Notes under the pieces: model-generated
Seen by the model: the letters and a program-made list of their open reading frames with translations, nothing else
Database searches by the model: none
What the model was told of the DNA's origin: nothing
Made by a program: the position numbers and the translations under genes
NCBI GenBank assembly: GCA_946807835.1
Contig: OX327703.1
Span: forward strand, 4,161,501-4,225,500
DNA: 64,000 bases
Source of the DNA: Ailanthus altissimus
Taxonomy: Eukaryota; Streptophyta; Magnoliopsida; Sapindales; Simaroubaceae
Reading direction: 5' to 3'
Shown here: positions 13,575-25,178 of the stretch, piece after piece
How positions within the stretch are numbered: position 1 is the first letter of the stretch
Layout of the letters: each line of letters begins with the position of its first letter

Positions 13575-16500
13575 ATGGCTTCAAACAACCCTTTGATGCG
13601 CATTCTAGATGCCAACCAACTCAAGGGTGCTGATAACTATTCAGAATGGATGACTAATCTCAAAATTGTTCTGAATTCTGAGAGATTTGAGTATATTGTT
13701 GATCAGAAAATGCCCTCAGGAGTTTCTGATGATGCCACCCCAGAAGAAAGGGTGACATATCAGAAATGGTTGGATGAAGATTTAAAAGTTAAATCTTACA
13801 TCCTTGCCTCGATGTCTCATGAGCTGCAGAGAGAGCATCTCCATATGGAAAATGCTAGCAGCATCATGCTCCACTTGAAGGAGCTTTTTGGTGATAGACC
13901 TCAGATTGAGATATATCGTGTCGCCAAAGCACTCTTTCAGGCTAGACTTCATGAGGGTAGTCCAGTGAGTCCTCATGTCCTTAAAATTATCAGATATATT
14001 GAGAGACTTGAGACTATGGAAATTTCTTTAAACAATAGTTTGGGGAATATTTTGATTCTCCAGTCGCTTCCGGGGTCATTTACGCAATTCATCATGAACT
14101 TTAATATGCAAGAATTGACCTCTACATATGCTGAACTTTATAACATGTTGAGGACAGCATATGAGGATATGAATAAAGGAGGCTCTTCCCTCCTAATTCA
14201 GGGTGCTTCATCTTCTACCCCGAGGGGTTCTTTGAAGTCCAAAGGGAAGAAAAAGAAGATGAGGCAGACACCCCGAATAGGTCCTCAGAAGCGACCGATA
14301 TCCAAACCTCTAGAGAAAAGCAAGGCAAAAGGAAAATGTTTCTTTTGCAGCGATGAGAGGCACTGGAAACGTAACTGCCCTAAATATCTTGCAAGCTTGA
14401 AGAAGGCTCCCTCAGGTATTTGCTTTCCTATCATTGACATTTCTTTAGCATTTGATGCTAATACAGGCTGGGTATTAGATACAGCATGTCCTTCTCACAT
14501 CTGTAATATGTTACAGGGTCTGAGGGAAGTTAGATTGCTGCAGCCAGGAGAGGTAAAGCTTCGAGCTGGAAATGGTGATTTCCTGCAGGTTGAAGCTGTA
14601 GGACATTTGGATTTACTTCTCCCATGTAATAAATATGTTGTATTAAATAATTGTTATTTTGTTCCCAGCATCATCAGACAGATAATATCCCTTCCTGTAC
14701 TCGACAGTGAAGGGTATCATATGAATATTCGAAATTGTTCCTTATTATTATATGATATGTATGATGTTTTATTAGCTGATTGTCGGTTAGTGAATGGGCA
14801 TTATATATTAGATACAACAAGCAGTGTCATGAGTATGCAAGCTAGTACTAGTAGAAATTCGGAAACTTTAAATGAAACGAAAATATGGCATATGAGATTA
14901 AGTCATATAGGTGTGAGACGCCTAACCCGTCTGGTTAAGGATGGACAGATACCTCATCTGACCATACAACCTTATCTAGTTTCTGAATCATGCATTCAGG
15001 GAAAGTTGACCAAATCTCCATTTGCAGGTGTAGGACACCGTGCCTCAGATTTATTGAAACTTGTACATACAGATGTATGCGGTCCAATGAATCATACTAC
15101 TATGGGTGGATTTCGATACTTTGTATTTTTTATCGATGATTTGTCACGATACGGGTATATGTTTCTTTTGAAACATAAGTCAGAAACCTTTGAAAAGTTC
15201 AAAGAATTCCGACTTGAAGTAGAGAAACAAACCGGAATGTACATCAAGTGCCTTCGATCAGATCGAGGCGGTGAATACATGAGCGGTGAATTTTCGGATT
15301 ATTTAAAAGAGAATGGGATTCTAGCTCAATATAGTCCTCCAGGTACTCTGCAACACAATGGTGTATCGGAGAGGAGGAATCGGACTTTATTGGATATGGT
15401 CCGATCAATGATGAGCTTTACCGATCTTCCTGAATATCTGTGGGGTCATGCCCTACAAACGTCAACTCACATATTGAACAGAGTTCCATCTAAAGCTGTT
15501 CCTTCCACTCCATATCAGATATTGACTGAAAGGAAACCAAGTCTCAAATATTTTAAAATTTGGGGTTGTCCTGCTTATGTAAATGTTGCACAACAAGATA
15601 AACTTGCACCCAGGGGGTATAAGTATCGGTTCATCGGGTATCCTAAGAATTCAATGGGATACCAATTTTATGATCCTGAACAACGAAATGTGTTCGTTGC
15701 TCGTAATGCCACTTTTCTTGAGAAACAGTTTCTTATGGATTGTGGGGATTGTAAAAAGATTGAACTTGATGAAGTCAATCAGAACATTGATGAACCACTG
15801 ATGGAAACTCAGGCTCAATCGAGTGAAATACCTTTAACACACCATTCTCGTAGGTCACAAAGGATGTCTAGGCCACCTACTAGGTATGGTCAGATACCTG
15901 AAGGTGCGCTTGGAGTTTTCTTAATTGAAGAAAATGATCCTTTGACCTATAGAGAGTCGATATTGGACATTGACTCGGGAAAATGGCAAGATGCCATGAA
16001 ATCCAAAATTGACTCTATGCATCAGAATCAAGTCTGGGACTTGGTTCAGCTTCCTGAAGGAATAGTTCCTATCGGTTGTAAATGGATTTATAAATGAAAG
16101 CGTGGGCTTGATGGAAAGGTTGAAACCTTTAAAGCCAGACTGGTTGCCAAAGGTTATACTCAGCGATCTGGGATCGACTATGAGGAAACTTTTGCACCAG
16201 TAGCGATGCTTAAGTCAATTCGTATATTATTGGCATTTGCAGCATATTATGATTATGAGATATGGCAGATGGATGTGAAGACGGCGTTCCTAAATGGATA
16301 TCTCGATGAAGAGATATACATGGAACAGCCTGAAGGTTTTGCATCCAGCTTGACCTCTGGTCTAATATGCAAACTAAAGAAGTCCATTTATGGACTTAAG
16401 CAGGCATCCCGAAGCTGGAATCTTCGTTTTGATGAAGTAATTAGAGGGTCTGGTTTCATCAAAAATGAAGAGGAAGCTTGTGTGTATAGAAAGGTCAGTG

Positions 16501-17513
16501 GGAGCATGATAGTTTTCTTAGTTCTCTATGTTGATGACATACTTATCATTGGGAATGATATAGGTATGTTGCAATCAGTCAAGAGCTAGCTGAGTAAGAA
16601 CTTCTCCATGAAAGATTTGGGAGAGGCTTCCTTTATACTAGGTATAAAACTCTATAGAGATAGAGCGAGGAAGCTGATAGGACTCTCCCAATCATCGTAT
16701 ATTGATAGTGTTTTAGAAAGGTACAGTTTCACTAATTCTAAGACAACTAGTGTACCTTTTAGACATGGCATTCATCTTTCGAGGAAAATGTCTCCTCAAA
16801 CAGAAGATGAAAGAGTTAGAATGTCTAACATGCCATATGCATCAGCTGTAGGAAGCTTGATGTATGCTATAATGTGCACGAGACCTGATATCAGTATGGC
16901 TGTAAGTGTTACTAGCCGATACCAGGCTGATCCAGGTGACAGCCATTAGATGGCAGTCAAACATGTCCTGAAATACCTTAAGGGTACGAAGGACAAGTTT
17001 CTTGTTTATGGAGATGGTGACTTACAAGTGAGAGGATACGCAGATTCAGACTTTCAGTCTGACCTAGATGATAGAAAGTCTACATCTGGGTATGTGTTTA
17101 TTCTCAACGGTGCTGCAGTGAGTTGGAAAAGCACCAAACAGGGATCCACAGCTGATTCTACCACTGAGGCAGAATATATTGCCGCTTCTGAAGCTGCAAA
17201 AGAAGCAGTGTGGATACGTAAGTTTGTCGCAGAACTCGAAATAGTTCCAAGTTCAAAAGATCATATCCCATTATTTTGCGACAATAATGGAGCCATTGCA
17301 CAAGCAAAAGAGCCAAGAGCACATCAGAGATCTAAACATGTGGAGAGAAAATACCACATAATTAGAGAGATCTTGGCTAGGGGTGATATAATAATTTGTA
17401 AAGTAGATTCTATAAATAATGTAGCGGATCCACTTACTAAAGCCTTAACTCCAAAAGTGTTTGAGAAACACGTGGAGGCTATGGGTATAAGATACCAGTA
17501 TGCATGGCACTAG
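13575..17513 (+). pseudogene. Copia gag-pol polyprotein, one frame with three internal stop codons
   Basis: One reading frame runs from ATG 13575 to the stop at 17511-17513, interrupted only by TGA at 16095-16097, TAG at 16587-16589 and TAG at 16947-16949. Domains in order (residues counted from 13563): gag 1-255; CCHC knuckle C259-C262-H267-C272; protease motif D306-T-A, where D-[ST]-G is usual; pre-integrase with WH at 442-443 but Ser at the first Cys of the CxxC pair (SESC); integrase catalytic D504, D567, E603 with DD35E spacing; reverse transcriptase from about 15980, with YVDD at 16527-16538; RNase H from about 17010, with ADSDF, TEAEY and CDNNGA. The stops are single-base changes of the kind produced by cytosine deamination. 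The copy should not make an intact polyprotein. Confidence 0.95.
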
Positions 17514-17527
17514 AGCAAGTGGGAGTT
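17513..17527 (+). other. Polypurine tract of the copia element
   Basis: The purine-rich run GAGCAAGTGGGAG lies directly before the 3' LTR start at 17528, at the place and with the composition expected for the plus-strand primer of plant copia elements. It overlaps the end of the coding frame. Confidence 0.8.
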
Positions 17528-19698
17528 TGTTAGGGTATGTGCTTACGCGCCATCCCAGTTTGTATGAATATTTAGTTTGTAATATTTATACAATGCATAT
17601 TTTATTAAATCGCTGATAACTTTTATTAAATGGTAATTAAGCTTGTAACATTATAAAAATGATATGATCTGAATGAGTACATATCTGGTTTAAAGAAGTT
17701 TAAACCATGGCTAAGAGTTAGCAAAACTGATAGTTATAAATGCTAAGTGTTAGCAGGTTATAATACCCAGCGGGATCTAAAAAGTTAGAACCTAATCTAT
17801 AATGTAACAAAGACCTGAGAATTTACTAGTAATGACAAAATTGCAAAGAGTTGCAATAGATACTAAGAAATGTCATTATGGAAGTATCTTCTCAAATGAA
17901 GAGTTCCTGATCTACGTTCACCAATGAGGGTCTATCGGTGAAACACATAGATTAGTGTATATCTATAGCTGTATTGTACAAATGGTTATTCTTAGTTAAC
18001 CATGAGCTTGGTTGAAGTTCATATAGACATACAGGTATTCAGTTAGGACTGGATACTGAACAGACTCAAGAGGACCCCAATAGATATCCTATGAAACCGT
18101 CAAAGGAAGGTCCTCTCGAGTTGAGTAGTATTTGTGGTCCTTCGACCTGAGCACCACGGTGAACTTGTGGGAGATCCATCATACTTTGGTTCCACGTATG
18201 TCAGAGACCTTTCATGGTCTGACCGCTACGTGTCGCTGGGTATGGTCCGATGCTCATGGAGTTCGGTGTGCGTAGATATGGGATCCGCCAGCTCACATAG
18301 ATGGGTTGTATATCCGAACTTCGAGATTGTATCTTGTAAAGTCTTATGGCCGTAAGCAATCAACCTGGGAAAGAAGTTTCCTCCAGGTTCGAACATTATA
18401 GCAAAAGTGTTTGCGTAAATTGTTCATAAAGATACGAATCTGAAGATAATAAAGTGATGGATGAAATTATCGGGATTTGACGGTAATGATCTATATCCCG
18501 TTCATCCTGGATATAATGACGGAATGATTATACGAATATGGAGTAACCTTAACATGTATGGTCTGACGCGCTGATTTATAATATCCGTAACGTGTGCGTG
18601 GGGCATCGTTCACGGACTTGTGAAATAGTTTCATTTGACGAATCGGGCGTGGACCTAGGGAGTCCCAATATGAAATGTACTCTTTGAGCACTTGGGCAGC
18701 GTACCGTATTAAATAGTTTAATACAGTAAAATCCAGCAATTTACTAAGGTTACGTTAACTAAAGTATATGGTCAGATGGTGGGACCCACTTTAGGTTAAC
18801 TTGGTAACCGAGTAAGGACATAATTGTAATTTCACTTGATAATTATTTAATCGTTAAATAATTCAAATAAATATTTATTTATTTAATTGTTGAATAAATG
18901 AATTAAGTTTAACTAAGGTTAAGAGTTAACCATTTAGTTAAGTTAGATTAACTATACTTAATGGTTAAGTAAAAGTTAACCTAACTATGGTTAAGTTAGT
19001 TAACTATGATTAAAATAATTAAATATTCTTTTAATTAACTAGAGTTAAGAGTTAACTATAGTTAGAATATTTTAATGTTAGTTTAACCTAACTAAAGTTA
19101 AGAGTTAACTATGATTAGGTTAGATTAAATTCAAATTGAAATTAAGTAAAATTAAGTGTTATGAAATGAAATTAAATTCATTTGTATAAATAAAACAAAT
19201 GTAAATTAAATTCATAAGGTTTTTGTTAATTTGATTTTGCAAAATTAGGTCAGCCATTTTACAAAGAGAGAAAAGAGAAATTGTCTTCTAATTAATGGAT
19301 TCAAGAGTTGAATTCATTATTTTCTTTTAAGGCTTAAAACTAATTTAGCAAAATAGGTTTTTGATTAATTGATTAAGTGTTAATCAAAAGAAAAAATCAA
19401 GAACACAAGTTTAAATAGTTAAACAAGTGCTGGATCAAAAGCTGTCATTCTAGATAATCAAACCCACTATTGTTGATTACTAGAATTGATCAAAGACAAC
19501 ATTTTGGTGGACTTCAACAATCTCCAACCAAAGGCTTCAAGGGTTATTTCTCAATTTCGTTTCTGATTAATATATTATGATTGTGTTTACTGCAATACTT
19601 TAAGCTTCCGCTGCTTCATTATATATATGAGATATGTATAAATTGTGATTAAACACAAAACCCACATGCAAACACCCATGAATGTACAACTCCCAACA
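17528..19698 (+). repeat. 3' LTR of the copia element, 2171 bp, full length
   Basis: Runs from TGTTAGGG to CTCCCAACA. The first 716 bases equal the 5' LTR. Blocks from 18230-18700 are shared with the solo LTR at 25179-27443 and with a scrap at 40193-40345, so this LTR belongs to a family well spread in the region. It contains a cluster of GTTAAC palindromes at 18750-19140. Confidence 0.93.
18750..19140 (+). repeat. GTTAAC palindrome cluster in the copia 3' LTR
   Basis: Seven GTTAAC hexamers occur within about 400 bases, several in the longer form GTTAAGAGTTAAC followed by TATGATTA or TATAGTTA, with further GTTAAG and TTTAACC variants between. It is a degenerate tandem array of roughly 50-60 bp. 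Confidence 0.75.
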
Positions 19699-20005
19699 CC
19701 TAGGTCACTGTTCCTCGAAAAGACGTTCCTTTAATGCGTTTGGGAACCAGAAGTGCCACACCTTTTTATCCCAATAAGTCTCTTTAAGTTTTCTGCTAAT
19801 CTTGTCCGTTCATTTGATTTGGACGATCCTGATTGCTTCATTACTGCTTATAAATACTTTGCCTTATTCTTCATTCGCTTCTCTATTCTGTATTTTTCTT
19901 TATTACTGTCATTTTGCATTGTTGGTGCTATTATTCCCCCAATTATTCAGTCCATGAACTCCCATATTTTTTAGAATGAGTTAAGGGTCCTTCCCTTCCT
20001 TTATT

Positions 20006-21160
20006 TCAAATTTCTTCTCTGGACCTGGCTTGTCCTCTAAACAATTTGGCAAGCGATTTCTTCGCCTCTTCGCCTTTTTCTATTGATACATACTTCGGTG
20101 CCTTGTTATACGCTATCGCATAATTCGCAACGTTGCTCTCCGTTAGGTAATACCAAAATCTATTCAGCCTCAGCCCTGACTTGAGGGAGTCTAGGGCGAT
20201 GGGCTGGTCGAAAGCTTGCAAGTCTATTACCTCCTTATGAAATCTCTAGATAAAATTCCTAAAGTTGTTACTTTTACCCTGTTTAACCCACTTCAGTTGC
20301 TCCGGGTCTTTAGTTACCTCAAACGAACCTCAAAAGCGTTGTGCAAACTTCTCAATCTGCTCATGGTAAGAGGTGATACTGTGTGCCTTAAGGCTATATA
20401 CCAAAGTAAAGTGGGCCCCTCTAAACACATATGGAAGAGTCTGCACATCTGGTTTTGCCTTAGCCTCGCAATTGATAGTAGGTCAGTAATGTGATCAACA
20501 TAGTGGTTAAGGTTGGTGACTCCCCTGTAAGTGGGCAAGTATAGGAGTTAAAATCTACTCGGGAGCTCCGCATCTCTTAATTCATCTGTCAACGGCGATC
20601 TTCTCTCTCTTTTTGTCTTCATCATAGAAGGCTGATCTTTCTTTTCCTTCTCTGCCAAGAGGCTCTCTAGCTTTCCTTCCAAATTGTAAACCTTGCTTTC
20701 TAAGCTCAACTTACCCTATTGATGCTGTTGCTATTCAGTAGATGGCTTTCTCCTTGTTGTCTGTTCAAAATCTCCCACTTACGCCACTTTTCTCTTAGGG
20801 GGCACTTACCTTGACCTGGTTGGTCCAACCAAGTCATGCAAGGTCCCCGATCTGTTTCTCTGATCTATCTGTTCTCAAATCTCCGATTGAGATTCCCTCT
20901 TGCCGCCATTCTTTGCTTCTCTCTGTTTGCTTCTAATCAACTCATCCATGAGCTGTCTTAATTCTTTTTTTTCTTTCCTCGGGGTTTTCAACTCTGCCTG
21001 AATTTTGGGTGGTAGCGAGCTTCCTATTTGATGAAGAGGCCTGTTTTCGTGGCCTCCACTTCTATTTGGGTTCAGGCATTGCCCTCCAATGATGATATTT
21101 CTACTAGTGGATGACTGCTTCGCTATAGCCGGCTGTCATCTTCTTGGACAAAGTTTTTTG
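20006..21160 (-). pseudogene. Ty3/gypsy gag remnant
   Basis: On the minus strand 20538-20314 reads as the core of a retrotransposon gag domain (NLNHYVDHITDLL, QMCRLFHMCLEGPTLLWY). After a frameshift 20221-20006 continues with its C-terminal half (AFDQPIALDSLKSGLR, YNKAPKYVSIEKGEEAKKSL). The stretch 20980-20580 gives a charged N-terminal region (ELRQLMDELIRSKQREAKNG) with stops. The order and the leader at 21186 agree with a gypsy gag starting just after the 5' LTR. No pol domains follow; the sequence passes straight into 3'-region sequence, so the element is internally deleted. Confidence 0.8.
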
Positions 21161-21162
21161 TT

Positions 21163-21190
21163 TGCTTCCCACAGATGGTGCCAAAAACTG
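21163..21190 (-). other. Gypsy leader / primer-binding-site region
   Basis: The minus strand reads TTTTTGGCACCATCTGTGG, then GAAGC. This resembles the TGGCGCC(G)TCTGTGGG sequence next to the 5' LTR of plant Tat-type gypsy elements, with two or three CpG-type changes. It fixes the orientation and the inner edge of the 5' LTR at about 21190. Confidence 0.6.
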
Positions 21191-21387
21191 TTTGACCCAA
21201 AAAAATGGTTCTTCAGGCCAACGAGTTTTAAATTTTTTTATTAACGAGAATCAATACTTGGGCCTTGCCCTGGTTAGTTTTGCTTGCGTGGGCTTGGATC
21301 TTCTCTTCATTGTCAACTATGGTAGAACCTGTATAACATTAACACAACTATCATGATGGTCTCGCCAAGGTAGATTCCGACGAAAAC

Positions 21388-24229
21388 TGTAGTACCCAAT
21401 ATCCACAATCAGTAAGAATAAGTATTTATGTACATATATATAAATATACGTATTTTATTTATATGTGGGTGATACTTGATTTATATATTGTTATTATTAG
21501 TGTTTGTATAGGTTAAGGACATACTATTAGCATTGGGTTTATTTGCAAGACTTTAGATTTATTTTAAGGACCAAATTGTAATACTTTGAAAGTTTTAGGG
21601 GCAAATTTGTAAATACTAAATTAACCTCTTAGTATAAAAATACACTTTTGAAACCCTAATTCTCTCATTTTGGTCGAGCTATCCCTTTTAGAGTGAGAAA
21701 AGAGAGAAAGAAATGGGAGAGAAAGAGAAGAAGAAGAAGAAAAATAAGAAGAAATTGGAATTTTGGATTTTAAGAGGTATATCACAACTATTTCTCAATT
21801 TATTGATGTTAATTCCTTTAAATTTTGATTTCTGAAAATATGTATAATTGAGTATTTGATGTGTATTTCGTAAGAAATTGTGAGAATTGATGATGATTTA
21901 TGTAGAGAGCTTGATAAATCATGATGAATTGCAGAATTTATATTTGATAGTCTATTGATCCAGAAATTTATTAAATTGTTGTGATTCGATTCTGGTATTG
22001 AATTTTGAGTATATTAAATTAGACATATTTAGGATTATCTAAGACTTTGAATCGATTGAAAATTCAAGAAATTGAATTTATAGTGAATTTATCAAAATTA
22101 ACCTAAAATTCTAGAAATTTCCTGTGTGAACAGTATGATACAGTGGCAAATAATTTTTGGCCTACTGAATGATCTTAAAAAATTACAAATTTGTGTAATA
22201 TGATAATTTTATATGTCTAATAGGATATACTCAAAATTGAGAAGTTATATCAATGTGGTTAAATTGTTATGATTTTCTAAAGAGTATTAGCTCATTGTAG
22301 TATTTGATTAACAGCTTTTTAAAGCTATGGAATAAAATAGTTTTAAAATACTTTTGGCAGTGATTTTAAAGTGAACTATTTATCATGGATTAAAATATGT
22401 GTTAAGAGTAATTATGTGGTATTTTTATAATTTTTGAGTTAGTATATGATCTTATAAAATTGGGAGATTGAATACTGTTCAGTAAGTATCTTGATCTTGT
22501 CAGGTTAGTAGTTTGGATTCGATGGTGTGTATGGAATGGATTGTGTAGGAATTTTGATATAATATTCATATATAAGAAGGATATATGAGTCAAGAATGAT
22601 ATATTCTGATTTTGGAGTAATTGGACATTATTTGATGTATTAGAAAATTTTGTTAACTGTAAGTGTTCATAATGACAGGTTTTGAGAAATCAAGTATTTA
22701 AACCAATTTGATATTATAAATGCATTGTGTATAATTTTGTAAGCTATTTAAAGTATTTTGTGTGAATTGTGAGGCTTATGAAATGATTAATCTCCATTGA
22801 TAGGTTAAGGAGATTTAAGCCTTGTACCTGAAAGTGCTAAGAAGTAAGTATACTAGACTTTTTACTGAAATCACAATAAGCATAGTATTTGTCTATGTAT
22901 GATTTTGTAAATGTGCTTAGAAATATGTTTATGTTATGCCAAAGTGTATTTGATATGAAATGTGAAAGACATATGTTTATGAATGTGAGCATTGACATTG
23001 AGCATGGACATACATGTGTTTTTGAAAGCGAGCTTTCAAAATGAAATGTGTTTAACAAAGAAAGCTTTGAAGTGCAATATGTCCATGAGAAAGATTTTGT
23101 GTTTTGAGGATGCTTGAACTCACTGTTGACTTAGTAGGCATCTTATGTGATTTGTAGAGCCTTTATGTGTGGCCTTTCCTTCGGGATTGGTATATGTTAT
23201 GTGTTCCGTATGTAGGGAGGATCTTATTGGTACCTAAAGGAAGATTGAGTCATCACATTCGTGTGGTGGCGTATTGGTGCATGTGAGAGGACTCACCGAT
23301 GATTAGGGTGAGGGTTTGGCTTTTACCTTCAGGCATGAGTAGTGTTATTTAAAACCTCACTTGTACTATTTCTCTCATACGGTATGTCACCTACGAGTGA
23401 CATTTGGCTCATTATGTGATATGTGATGTGTAAGTCATACTAAGTAGTAGTTGAGTGATGGTATTCCTATAATATGTTTTGAAAGAATGTGTAAGCGCTT
23501 ACATGACATGTGATTTGATTAGATTATGATTTTGATTTATCACAGTATATCATACACATGCATTGTATACATATATGTATTTGTTTTTTGATATATGAAA
23601 AACTAGTATGCTTACTGAGTTATATACTCATTATAGTTTATGGTGATTTCAGGTAAATAAGGTACATGTGTGCTTAGCGAATTTGGCAAGGCTGCTGCTG
23701 TTCCTTGGGTTCCCTAAGTTGTTAGGTTGCTGAGTGTTTCATTTAGGGACACGTGGGATAAGATATTTGATTTGTCCCTATTGAATAAATACTTAAGTAT
23801 TATTTTATTATGTGTGGTTGGATTTAGTTTAAGTTTTACCAAGTATGGTTATAAATTGATTTTAAGTAAGAATTTGCAATGAATATATTCTGGGCTTCCG
23901 GTAACAAAGTTGCTACTGGTGACGTAGTAGAGTGTTAATCTCTGAGAATACTCTGCGTATCTCTGATTTACTAATTGTTTCAGTCATAATTCAATTGCTA
24001 TAATTCTGAAATAAATTGAAATGAATGTTTAAATATTGTCAATAGAAGTTTATGTGTATATGATAGGTTATGGGTTGATTTTTTTTAATGTTGAACTTAC
24101 TAGCAACTTGCTAAGAATTCTTACGTGAATCAAAGATTGAAATTTTATGTGATATTATTTATGAGTGCACATTATTGAATGAATGTAAGTGATGTCGTGT
24201 GTCGAATCTTTTGTGTCTGGGGCGTGACA
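21388..24229 (+). mobile_element. Solo LTR B, 2842 bp, target duplication AAAAC
   Basis: Starts TGTAGTACCCAATATCC and ends GGGGCGTGACA. It is flanked by AAAAC at 21383-21387 and 24230-24234. It is the same family as solo LTR A (9404-12101), in opposite orientation and about 9.3 kb away. A TATA-like TAGTATAAAAATAC at about 21630 is followed by an AGAAGAAG-rich leader, marking probable U3/R. No coding region or second LTR is present, so it arose by LTR-LTR recombination inside the gypsy 5' LTR. Family assignment (Ty3/gypsy, possibly Tekay/Del-like) is tentative. Confidence 0.92.
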
Positions 24230-25100
24230 AAAACTCTTCGATGCTTAAATCAGAATGGGTCTTTATGACAGGAATCTAGTAAAAAGAAGTAAAAAAAAGG
24301 TTCAAAATGAAGGGACAAAGCCTTTTCTTTATCTGTGTTAGTTCTTTTTGCTGTTTTGGGCATCATTTAGGGTATTTGAATGGGCATTTTTCATCATCCC
24401 TTTTCTTTGTGCTTTTCTTTCCCTTTTATCATGCTGATCCTTGGAGGACTTTCTAGACATTTCCTCTTGCTATATTTCTGTCATACGCCAAATATCCTTT
24501 TGTATGTTTTCTGACACACTTCTGCTATACCCTAGGTATTTTCTAACACCAAATATCCTTTTGCAGATCTTCTAACATACTTCTGCTACACACTAGGTAT
24601 TGTTCTAACACCAAATATCCTTCTGCAGATCTTCTGACATACTTCTATCATACGTTAGGTATCTTTTTAACACCCGTTTTGAGCATATTTTTAGTATATT
24701 CTTTATGCCCGTCTTTGCCGGTGAATTTGATTAAGTGTGAGGCTAAGTTTGATTTATCTGGAATCAACCTCCTGGCAATCTCTGTCGAGCAGGTGTTTCA
24801 AGTTGTAGTGTGTAAAAAGTGGTCTTGGTTATACCTTTGCTGGTTTTGTTGAGCAAGTGTTTCAGGGTACTGATCGAGTTTACTGAATCCGAGCAAGGTC
24901 TGCATTGTCTAGCCCTATCAGGACTTGGCTCGATGGCTATCACTATAGGCTTGTCTTCAGAGTGGGCTATTCTACAAGGAGTAGTGGACTCTAAGAAAAG
25001 TTATCTCTTAAGAAGATCTTTAACTAGGCCCTTTGGGGCCGACTTCTTCTTGGGCTTAGAAGCTTTGGGTCTAGAGAAATTTTTTTAAGGAGAATAATAA
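24230..25100 (-). repeat. Remaining 5' LTR of the host gypsy element
   Basis: Together with 21190-21387 this forms a gypsy LTR of about 1.05 kb. Its right part (24908-25085) is paralogous to the left LTR pieces at 9351-9403 and 12102-12230 (shared CGATGGCTATCA, GGGGCCGACTT, GAGGCTTTG-type blocks). A tandem repeat of about 62 bp lies at 24480-24673. The right boundary is uncertain by about 20 bases. Confidence 0.65.
24480..24673. repeat. Tandem repeat, about 62 bp x 3
   Basis: The unit begins CCAAATATCCTT at 24488, 24549 and 24611 and continues through a TCTGACATACTTCTGCTA-like segment and TAGGTATT. Copies differ at several positions. It lies in the gypsy LTR. Confidence 0.8.
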
Positions 25101-25178
25101 TATCAATCAATAATTAACATATCAAACGCTATATTAGATGAGATGTAAATTTTATAACCTAATTCTATATGTAAACAT

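Larger units (their letters stand above)
12723..19698 (+). mobile_element. Nearly complete Ty1/copia retrotransposon with 5-bp target duplication CCTAG
   Basis: The element starts TGTTAGGG and ends CCCAACA, and is flanked by CCTAG at 12718-12722 and 19699-19703. It has a shortened 5' LTR (12723-13438), a gag-pol frame (13575-17513), a purine tract and a full 2171-bp 3' LTR (17528-19698). Over the 716 bases shared by the two LTRs I count 5 substitutions, all transitions, and no indels, so the insertion is young. It lies inside the older gypsy element. The order protease-integrase-RT-RNase H makes it Ty1/copia. Confidence 0.95.
9351..25100 (-). mobile_element. Decayed Ty3/gypsy element (Tat-like leader), split by three later LTR-element insertions
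   Basis: Element pieces lie at 9351-9403, 12102-12722, 19699-21387 and 24230 to about 25100. Evidence for a minus-strand gypsy element: a gag domain at 20540-20006, a leader reading TTTTGGCACCATCTGTGG at 21186-21169 that resembles the post-LTR sequence of plant Tat-type elements, and LTR sequence at both ends. The stretch 24908-25085 (right LTR) matches 9351-9403 joined to 12102-12230 (left LTR). Most of pol is missing. Removing the three insertions with one copy of each target duplication rejoins the sequence. The outer boundaries are approximate. Confidence 0.7.
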
